Assembly: GCA_013140405.1 (NCBI GenBank)
Contig: JABFSV010000070.1
Location: 1 to 5,166 of the forward strand
Direction: 5' to 3'
Length of the DNA stretch: 5,166 bases
Origin: Methyloglobulus sp.
GTDB taxonomy: Bacteria > Pseudomonadota > Gammaproteobacteria > Methylococcales > Methylomonadaceae
The notes below the pieces were generated by a model. It worked only from the letters and a program-made list of their open reading frames with translations. It had not been told where the DNA came from and ran no database searches. Below are positions 1 to 5,166 of the stretch, one piece after another; position 1 is the first letter of the stretch, and each line of letters starts with the position of its first letter. The position numbers and the translations under genes are program-made.

Positions 1-1520
1 ATAACCTGCGTAAAGCACGGGAACGGGCGCACATATTAGAAGGTTTAGCGGTTGCTCTGGCCAATATCGACGAAATGATCGAATTGATCAAAACGTCCCC
101 GAATCGCTCAGAAGCTAAAGAGGGCTTGTTGGCAAGGGCTTGGAATGCCGGATTAGTCATTTCCTTACTGGATAGGGCTGATGCAGACCGTTCGAGGCCA
201 GAAGATTTAGCACCTGAGTTCGGTATTGCCGGAGACGTTTATCGCTTATCCGAGGTGCAGACCCAGGCTATTCTTGAACTCCAATTACAACGCCTAACAG
301 GTTTGGAACAAGACAAGATTTTCAATGAATACAAAGAATTGCTCGAACAGATTGATGAGTTTCTCTATATTCTTGCAAATTATCATCGCCTTATGGAAAT
401 TATCAGGGAAGAACTGATAGCCATCAGGGATGAATATGGCGACAAACGGCGTACGGAAATTATTCAGAGCCAGCTGGATTTGTCGGATGGCGATTTGATT
501 ACCGAAGAAGATATGGTTGTCACTATGTCTTACGAAGGCTACGTCAAATCCCAGCCTTTGACTGATTACAAAGCGCAACGTCGCGGTGGTCGCGGTAAGT
601 CGGCTACGGCAACAAAACAAGAAGATTATGTCGATAAGCTGATCGTAGCCAACACCCACGACACGATTCTGTGTTTCTCATCGCTGGGTAAAGTCTACTG
701 GCTGAAAGTTTATCAACTGCCGGTTGCCAGCCGCGCTTCCAGAGGCAAACCGTTTGTTAACTTGCTCTCGCTTGATGATGGCGAAAAAATTAATGCCATT
801 TTGCCAGTTAACGAATTTAGTGAAAATAAATTTATTTTCATGGCGACATCCGCAGGTACGGTCAAAAAAACCCCGTTGAATGAATTTGAACGGCAACGCG
901 CCAACGGAAAAATTGCCATTGATCTAAGGGAAGACGACACTTTAGTTGGCGTAGCCGTCACGGATGGACAGCAAAATATATTGCTGTTTGCCAGCTCAGG
1001 TAAGGCGAACTGCTTTAATGAGGCAGATGTGCGGTCTATGGGCAGGACTGCTTCTGGTGTGCGCGGTATGCGCCTACAAGAAAATCAAAAAGTTATATCG
1101 CTTATTACATCCTCAGAAGGTACGGTTCTCAATATTACCGAAAACGGTTTCGGTAAACGCACCCGACTGGAAGAATTCACCCGCCATAAACGCGGCGGAC
1201 AAGGCATGATTGCCATACAAACCTCTGACCGGAATGGTGCGTTGGTAGGTGCGGTTTTGGTCAATGAACATGATGAAATTATGTTGATTACTGATGGTGG
1301 TATCCTGGTTCGCACACCGGTTGATGGCATTTCTGTCGTCGGTCGAAATACCCAGGGCGTACGCATTATTCGCCTGGATAAAGGTGAAAAAGTGATAGGT
1401 GTTGACCGTATCGAAGGATTGGCAGGAGAGGAAACGGATGAGGAAGTCGAGGTTGACGAAAATTTCCAGGAAGATGAACAAGATACAACAAATGACGAAA
1501 ACGATTCAGGAGCAGAGTAA
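1..1520 (+). CDS. gyrA: DNA gyrase subunit A, C-terminal part (5' end outside window)
   Basis: GyrA is the breakage-reunion subunit of the A2B2 gyrase, which introduces negative supercoils using ATP hydrolysed by GyrB. The first two bases belong to a split codon; the first full codon is at position 3, giving 505 residues before TAA. The opening NLRKARERAHILEGL aligns near residue 360 of the 875-residue E. coli protein, so the winged-helix domain, catalytic tyrosine and quinolone-resistance region lie upstream. Visible in order are the coiled-coil arm and C-gate region (to about base 500), the GyrA-box QRRGGRG (576-596), and a DNA-wrapping beta-pinwheel. Its six blade repeats start near bases 513, 663, 831, 975, 1092 and 1278. 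The last 30 residues (1428-1517) form a tail with 16 Asp/Glu and no Lys or Arg. The GyrA-box separates it from ParC, which lacks this motif. No frameshift or internal stop is present. The end of the gene carries the serC ribosome-binding site. Confidence 0.98.
   Translation, partial: NLRKARERAHILEGLAVALANIDEMIELIKTSPNRSEAKEGLLARAWNAGLVISLLDRADADRSRPEDLAPEFGIAGDVYRLSEVQTQAILELQLQRLTGLEQDKIFNEYKELLEQIDEFLYILANYHRLMEIIREELIAIRDEYGDKRRTEIIQSQLDLSDGDLITEEDMVVTMSYEGYVKSQPLTDYKAQRRGGRGKSATATKQEDYVDKLIVANTHDTILCFSSLGKVYWLKVYQLPVASRASRGKPFVNLLSLDDGEKINAILPVNEFSENKFIFMATSAGTVKKTPLNEFERQRANGKIAIDLREDDTLVGVAVTDGQQNILLFASSGKANCFNEADVRSMGRTASGVRGMRLQENQKVISLITSSEGTVLNITENGFGKRTRLEEFTRHKRGGQGMIAIQTSDRNGALVGAVLVNEHDEIMLITDGGILVRTPVDGISVVGRNTQGVRIIRLDKGEKVIGVDRIEGLAGEETDEEVEVDENFQEDEQDTTNDENDSGAE
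576..596 (+). other. GyrA-box coding segment (QRRGGRG)
   Basis: The codons read Q-R-R-G-G-R-G, an exact match to the GyrA-box consensus Q(K/R)RGG(K/R)G. It lies in blade 1 of the C-terminal domain. From work on E. coli gyrase, this basic heptapeptide is needed to wrap DNA around the domain and so for negative supercoiling, and it is the hallmark that tells GyrA from ParC. Its intact state argues that this gyrase supercoils normally. Confidence 0.95.
1508..1512 (+). promoter_or_regulatory. Ribosome-binding site of serC inside the gyrA 3' end
   Basis: AGGAG lies 11 bases before the serC ATG at 1524 and is wholly inside the last codons of gyrA. The spacing is somewhat longer than the usual 5-9. 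With only three bases between the gyrA stop and the serC start, a ribosome terminating on gyrA covers this site, so coupled re-initiation is likely. That coupling is inference from spacing. Confidence 0.7.
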
Positions 1521-1523
1521 TAC

Positions 1524-2603
1524 ATGAGCAGGGTTTATAATTTTAGTGCAGGGCCGTCCGCGTTTCCTGAATCCGTGTTGCGGCAAGCCCAGGCTGAGAT
1601 GCTGGAATGGCGGGATAGTGGTATGTCGGTCATGGAGATGAGCCATCGCGGCAAATACTTCTCGATGATTGCGGAAGAACTCGAAAGTGATTTGCGCGAA
1701 TTGTTGGCTATTCCGGCTAATTATAAAGTGCTGTTTTTGCAAGGCGGCGCATCTGCACAGTTTTCCTTGATTCCACAGAACATACTTAATGGTAAGGCCA
1801 AGGCCTGTTATGTGAATACCGGCGCTTGGTCTGAAAAAGCCATTCAGGATGCAAAAGCCTGCTGTGAAGTTGTTGTAAGCGCCAGTTCTGAGGCCAGCAA
1901 ATTTACCCAAATCCCCGATGTTGCAAGTTGGACTTTAGATCAGGATGCGGCTTATCTGCACTACACCTCTAACGAAACCATACATGGAGTGGAATTTCAA
2001 TCTATCCCAGAAGCTAAAGGCTTAACCTTGGTTTCCGATATGTCGTCCAATATCCTGTCGCGAGAAGTCGATATCAGCCAATTCGGCTTGATTTATGCGG
2101 GGACACAGAAAAATATGGGGCCTGCTGGTGTTACTGTAGTGATTGTCCGCGATGATCTGGTAGGTCATGCGGCAAAAGGTACGCCGCCTGTATTCGACTA
2201 CGCCCAGCAGGTGAAAAATGGTTCTATGCTAAATACCCCTGCAACGTACAACTGGTATCTGGTTGGCTTGGTGTTGAAATGGTTGAAAGAGCAGGGCGGT
2301 GTTGTTGCGATTGAGCAACGCAATATTGGCAAAGCTGCAAAGTTGTATGACCTGATCGACCAGTCAACCTTATATAGCAATCCAGTCGAAAAAACTGTCC
2401 GTTCCAGAATGAATGTGCCTTTTATCCTCGCTGATGAAGCGCTCGATAAACCCTTTCTTGCGGCAGCGGAAGCCAATGGTTTGTTTGAACTGAAAGGCCA
2501 TCGTTCCGTTGGCGGAATGCGCGCCAGTATTTATAATGCCATGCCTGAATCCGGTGTTGATGCGCTGTGCGAATTCATTAAAGAATTCGAACGGACGGCT
2601 TAA
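1524..2603 (+). CDS. serC: Phosphoserine aminotransferase
   Basis: SerC is a cytoplasmic PLP enzyme (class V aminotransferase family, fold type I) that converts 3-phosphohydroxypyruvate and glutamate to phosphoserine and 2-oxoglutarate. In many gammaproteobacteria it also acts on the 4-phosphoerythronate-derived ketoacid of the DXP-dependent PLP pathway. The protein has 359 residues (E. coli 362). The start MSRVYNFSAGP is the family N-terminus. Expected residues are present: substrate-binding H41-R42, the PLP-phosphate loop GGAS (74-77), W102 stacking on the ring, D172 at the pyridine nitrogen, Schiff-base K196 in GTQKNMGPAG, N237-T238 reaching the partner subunit's cofactor, and H326-R327 and R333 for substrate. 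It begins 3 bases after gyrA and is followed by 33 bases before pheA, with no terminator between. Nothing is missing or disrupted. Residue roles are carried over from E. coli SerC. Confidence 0.98.
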   Translation: MSRVYNFSAGPSAFPESVLRQAQAEMLEWRDSGMSVMEMSHRGKYFSMIAEELESDLRELLAIPANYKVLFLQGGASAQFSLIPQNILNGKAKACYVNTGAWSEKAIQDAKACCEVVVSASSEASKFTQIPDVASWTLDQDAAYLHYTSNETIHGVEFQSIPEAKGLTLVSDMSSNILSREVDISQFGLIYAGTQKNMGPAGVTVVIVRDDLVGHAAKGTPPVFDYAQQVKNGSMLNTPATYNWYLVGLVLKWLKEQGGVVAIEQRNIGKAAKLYDLIDQSTLYSNPVEKTVRSRMNVPFILADEALDKPFLAAAEANGLFELKGHRSVGGMRASIYNAMPESGVDALCEFIKEFERTA

Positions 2604-2636
2604 GCCACGATTTATCCGAATAAACACGAGTTTTTC

Positions 2637-3722
2637 ATGGCATCCATCACGCCCCTTAATGAATTAAGGGACAAAATTGACAAGATCGACCAGCAGATTT
2701 TGGATCTGATTAACCAACGTGCGTCTTGTGCGATGGAAGTGGCAAAAACCAAAATTGCTTTGGGTGAGCAAGGTACTTTTTACCGTCCTGACCGGGAGTC
2801 CTTGGTATTAAGACGAATAAAAGAACTGAATCCAGGGCCGTTGCCCGACCAGACGGCTGTCCGTTTCTTTCGGGAATTAATGTCATCCTGCTTGGCACTT
2901 GAAAAGCCTTTGGATGTTGCTTACTTGGGGCCGGAAGGCACGTTTACCCAACAAGCGGTGCTTAAGCATTTTGGTAATGCCGTCAAAGCAATTCCTGAAG
3001 CGACCATCAACGATATTTTTACGACGGTCGAGAATGGCGGTTGTCAGTTTGGTGTGGTGCCTGTAGAAAATTCAACCGAAGGGGTTATTAGCTATACATT
3101 TGATCGGTTTCTGGTTTCACCTCTTCATATTTGTGGTGAGGTTGAGATCCAGATACACCAAAATTTGATGGGAACAGCGGATAACCAAGCCCAAATTGTT
3201 CAGGTTTTTTCTCATCAGCAATCTTTGGCACAGTGTCGGCAATGGCTGGATAAAAACTTTCCACAAGTCACGCTCACGGCTGTCAGCAGTAATGCCGAGG
3301 CAGCTAGATTGGCATCGGTAACCCCAAACTCTGCTGCCATAGCGGGTAGGCCTGCTGCTGAACTCTATAATCTTACAATTTTTGAAAAAAATATCGAAGA
3401 TGAGTCGAACAACACGACCCGTTTTATCATTATCGGTAAACAAACATCTACCACAACGGGCAGCGATAAGACTTCGTTAGTGGTCTCAACAGGTAACCAA
3501 CCGGGTGCTTTACACAAAATTCTGGAACCATTTGCTAAGCTGGGGATCGGTTTATTGCATATTGAATCTCGGCCTTCTCGACAGGGATTGTGGGAGTACG
3601 TTTTTTTTATCGATATTGAAGGGCATAACGAAGACGAACAAGTCGCTAAAGCGTTAGATATGCTTAGGGAAAATGTCAGTATGTATAAACTATTGGGTTC
3701 TTATCCGAGAGCAGTTCTTTGA
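2637..3722 (+). CDS. pheA: Bifunctional chorismate mutase / prephenate dehydratase (P-protein)
   Basis: This enzyme converts chorismate to prephenate and then to phenylpyruvate, the committed route to phenylalanine, in the cytoplasm. It has 361 residues, close to Pseudomonas P-proteins and shorter than E. coli's 386. An AroQ-type chorismate mutase fills residues 1-90, with R11, R28, K39, R53 and E54 matching catalytic positions; E89 stands where E. coli has Q88. The dehydratase domain runs from VAYLGPEGTF (94-103) through PVENSTEGVI (142-151) to the catalytic TRF motif (261-263). A C-terminal ACT domain (about 278-361) carries GALH (290-293) and ESRP (310-313), the phenylalanine-binding motifs, so feedback inhibition by Phe is expected. 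The start has only a weak GAG (2628-2630) six bases upstream. The 33-base gap has no room for a leader peptide and attenuator of the E. coli pheA kind. The gene ends in tandem in-frame stops, TGA TAG. A run of eight T lies in the ACT region. Confidence 0.97.
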   Translation: MASITPLNELRDKIDKIDQQILDLINQRASCAMEVAKTKIALGEQGTFYRPDRESLVLRRIKELNPGPLPDQTAVRFFRELMSSCLALEKPLDVAYLGPEGTFTQQAVLKHFGNAVKAIPEATINDIFTTVENGGCQFGVVPVENSTEGVISYTFDRFLVSPLHICGEVEIQIHQNLMGTADNQAQIVQVFSHQQSLAQCRQWLDKNFPQVTLTAVSSNAEAARLASVTPNSAAIAGRPAAELYNLTIFEKNIEDESNNTTRFIIIGKQTSTTTGSDKTSLVVSTGNQPGALHKILEPFAKLGIGLLHIESRPSRQGLWEYVFFIDIEGHNEDEQVAKALDMLRENVSMYKLLGSYPRAVL

Positions 3723-3765
3723 TAGTCAGATTTCGTTAATTACCCTTGTTTTCAGCCAATAAGAT

Positions 3766-4878
3766 ATGAGCCAAACAAATAATATTTATGACCTCGCCGT
3801 CAACGGGGTAAGGCAACTTGTCCCATACATAGCGGGCAAGCCGATTGAGGAACTGGAGCGCGAACTGGGCTTGACCAATATTATCAAATTGGCCTCCAAT
3901 GAAAACCCCTTAGGGCCTGGAAAGAAAGCATTGGCGGCAATACAGGCCGCGTTGCCTAAGCTGACCTTATACCCTGACGGAAATGGTTTCAATCTGAAGG
4001 CTGCGCTTGCAAAAAAATATGCCCTGAATGTTGATCAGATCACCTTGGGCAATGGTTCGAATGAACTGCTGGAATTGGTGGCAAGGGCATTTTTAGCGCC
4101 TGGACTGGAAGCTATGTTTTCTCAACATGCGTTTGCGGTGTACCCCATCGTGACCCAAGCCGTAGGTGCTAACGCAGTGATCGTCCCTGCATTGCATTTC
4201 GGCAATGATTTGGAAGCGATGGCAGCGCGGATAAGCGATCTTACCCGTGTCATATTCATTGCCAATCCTAATAATCCGACGGGTACTTTGCTTAGCCAAG
4301 CCGATTTAGAACAGTTTATTTCAGCATTGCCCAAGCACTGTCTATGCGTTCTTGATGAAGCCTATTTTGAATTTGTTGGCGATAAGGAAGGGATTAATTC
4401 GCTCGACTGGCTAAAACAAAATCCGAATTTAATTATTACCCGTACTTTTTCAAAAGCCTATGGTTTGGCAGGTTTGCGGATCGGTTATGGCTTGTCCAGC
4501 CCTGAGATTGCGGACATTCTTAATCGTGTGCGTCAACCCTTCAATAACAATGCCTTGGCTTTAGTGGCGGCAGAAGCCGCTTTGGAAGATACTGACTATT
4601 TGCAACAAACGATTGCAGTTAATAGCCAAGGCATGTCTGAGTTGACCGCAGGATTTAAGTCCTTGGGCTTGGAATGGATACCTTCAGCGGGGAACTTTGT
4701 TTCCGTTGATTTGAAGCGGCCTGGACAATCGGTTTATGAAGCCTTATTGCGTAAAGGTGTAATTGTTAGGCCAGTGGCCAATTATGGTTTGCCTAACCAC
4801 TTGCGTATTAGTATCGGTACACCAGCCGAAAACCAGTTTTTCCTCAAAGCATTGGCAGAAACACTGGCTAATGTTTAA
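3766..4878 (+). CDS. hisC: Histidinol-phosphate / aromatic aminotransferase (HisC family)
   Basis: This is a fold-type I PLP aminotransferase of 370 residues. HisC converts imidazole-acetol phosphate and glutamate to histidinol phosphate. Family motifs seen are KLASNENPLGPG (41-52), LYPDGNG (68-74), LGNGSNELLE (94-103), NPNNPTGTL (167-175), DEAYFEF (197-203), Schiff-base K230 in TRTFSKAYGLAGLRIGYG with PLP-phosphate ligand R238, and R347 in HLRIS for the amino-donor carboxylate. No other histidine gene is nearby; the neighbours are pheA and tyrA. This matches the second HisC-type paralogue of the aromatic supraoperon, where HisC enzymes are known to transaminate aromatic keto acids or prephenate too. 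Which substrate dominates cannot be read from the sequence. The start is the only family-consistent ATG, but no clear Shine-Dalgarno precedes it, and the 43-base gap from pheA holds no terminator hairpin. The last codons overlap tyrA by 8 bases. Confidence 0.94.
   Translation: MSQTNNIYDLAVNGVRQLVPYIAGKPIEELERELGLTNIIKLASNENPLGPGKKALAAIQAALPKLTLYPDGNGFNLKAALAKKYALNVDQITLGNGSNELLELVARAFLAPGLEAMFSQHAFAVYPIVTQAVGANAVIVPALHFGNDLEAMAARISDLTRVIFIANPNNPTGTLLSQADLEQFISALPKHCLCVLDEAYFEFVGDKEGINSLDWLKQNPNLIITRTFSKAYGLAGLRIGYGLSSPEIADILNRVRQPFNNNALALVAAEAALEDTDYLQQTIAVNSQGMSELTAGFKSLGLEWIPSAGNFVSVDLKRPGQSVYEALLRKGVIVRPVANYGLPNHLRISIGTPAENQFFLKALAETLANV
4871..4878 (+). other. hisC-tyrA overlap (ATGTTTAA)
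   Basis: The tyrA start ATG (4871-4873) and the hisC stop TAA (4876-4878) share eight bases in different frames. Start and stop lie within one ribosome footprint and no clear Shine-Dalgarno is seen upstream, a layout typical of termination-reinitiation coupling. The overlap is seen directly; coupling is inferred. Confidence 0.85.
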
Positions 4879-5166
4879 CAAGCTCTGCATTATCGGTGTT
4901 GGACTGATTGGCGGTTCAATTGCACGATCTGTAAAACGGCACGACTTAAGCAAAACGATTGTAGGATTTGGCCGCGAAAAAGATGTGCCTAATTTGCAAG
5001 CCGCAAAAGATCTGGGGGTCATTGCTGACTATTGCCTGGACATTGCCGAAGCCGTTGCAAACGCTGATTGTATTGTCATAGCCACCCCAGTTGGCGCGAT
5101 TGAATCAGTCCTTACTTTGCTTAAGCCATTTTGGGACGAAAAAGCTATCTACACCGATGTGGGCAG
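4871..5166 (+). CDS. tyrA: Prephenate/arogenate dehydrogenase, N-terminal part (3' end outside window)
   Basis: TyrA oxidatively decarboxylates prephenate to 4-hydroxyphenylpyruvate (or arogenate to tyrosine) in tyrosine synthesis. The first 98 codons and two further bases are present. The N-terminus MFNKLCIIGVGLIGGS holds the Rossmann dinucleotide motif GVGLIG (residues 9-14). IVGFGRE (30-36) forms the second strand and following turn, CIVIATPV comes later, and the fragment ends at TDVG, matching the conserved TDVGS of the family. There is no chorismate mutase domain at the start, so this is not the E. coli-type fused T-protein. The ATG lies inside the end of hisC (ATGTTTAA, 8-base overlap) with no good Shine-Dalgarno, so translation is probably coupled to hisC. 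In this gene order a fusion with aroA is known in some bacteria; the window ends too early to tell. No acidic residue closes the second strand, which bears on NAD versus NADP use. Confidence 0.94.
   Translation, partial: MFNKLCIIGVGLIGGSIARSVKRHDLSKTIVGFGREKDVPNLQAAKDLGVIADYCLDIAEAVANADCIVIATPVGAIESVLTLLKPFWDEKAIYTDVG

Noticed and set aside
964..1209. Plus-strand open frame of 81 codons inside gyrA
   Set aside because: It is out of frame within the conserved GyrA blades 4-5, has no recognisable product, and is explained by the gyrA reading frame.
1453..1487. TTGACG (1453-1458) followed by AT-rich sequence with GATACA, a possible serC promoter inside gyrA
   Set aside because: At 16-18 base spacing no acceptable -10 hexamer exists; the GATACA lies too far away (about 23 bases). 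The TTGACG also simply encodes V-D-E codons of the acidic tail.
1085..1525. Long antisense open frame (146 codons) opposite the gyrA 3' end, and similar minus-strand frames opposite every gene
   Set aside because: Each lies wholly or almost wholly opposite a well-identified gene. Their translations show no recognisable domain and look like mirror products of the sense codons.
2611..2624. Small inverted repeat TTTAT-CCGA-ATAAA between serC and pheA, as a terminator or operator
   Set aside because: The five-pair stem is all A/T and there is no GC core. It is too weak for a terminator, and nothing ties it to a known operator.
3386..3392. A AAA AAT heptamer in pheA as a programmed frameshift site
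   Set aside because: The downstream sequence continues perfectly in frame to the TRF motif and ACT domain. I see no stimulatory Shine-Dalgarno or hairpin arrangement. A-runs of this length also occur in gyrA (864-870) and hisC (4011-4017).
3723..3765. pheA-hisC gap as a terminator, leader peptide or small RNA site
   Set aside because: I see no stem-loop, no run of aromatic or histidine codons, and no room for an attenuator. It reads as a short operon spacer.
1..5166. Defence island, mobile element, CRISPR or other undescribed system
   Set aside because: Nearly every base is taken up by five well-known housekeeping genes. There are no direct repeats, transposase genes, tRNA genes or orphan genes that would support such a claim.

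Overview
This window is one co-directional, tightly packed stretch of a proteobacterial chromosome: the 3' part of gyrA, then serC, pheA and hisC complete, then the 5' part of tyrA, all on the + strand. Gaps are 3, 33 and 43 bases, and hisC and tyrA overlap by 8. The order gyrA-serC-pheA-hisC-tyrA matches the known 'mixed-function supraoperon' of gamma- and betaproteobacteria (Pseudomonas type). There the series usually continues into aroA, cmk and rpsA, which would lie beyond the right edge here. Base composition is moderate with a slight AT lean. Together with the protein sequences this suggests a gammaproteobacterium, perhaps a Pseudomonas-like or methanotroph (Methylococcales-like) lineage. 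The genus is a guess and cannot be fixed from this sequence.

Layout. Positions 1-1520 hold the C-terminal 505 residues of DNA gyrase subunit A: coiled-coil arm, GyrA-box, six-bladed DNA-wrapping domain and acidic tail. Positions 1524-2603 hold phosphoserine aminotransferase. Positions 2637-3722 hold the bifunctional chorismate mutase/prephenate dehydratase (P-protein) with a C-terminal ACT domain. Positions 3766-4878 hold a HisC-family aminotransferase. From 4871 to the window end is the NAD(P)-binding half of a prephenate/arogenate dehydrogenase.

How they work together. PheA turns chorismate into prephenate and then phenylpyruvate. TyrA takes prephenate (or arogenate) towards tyrosine. HisC-type aminotransferases of this neighbourhood can supply the aromatic transamination as well as the histidine step. 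SerC feeds serine and, in many gammaproteobacteria, pyridoxal phosphate, the cofactor that SerC and HisC themselves need. gyrA is functionally unrelated and appears to be linked only by transcription.

No RNA gene, mobile element, CRISPR array, convincing promoter or intrinsic terminator is visible, and no non-coding stretch exceeds 43 bases. I found no undescribed system. The region is ordinary housekeeping DNA, and the findings below are modest residue-level and junction-level points.
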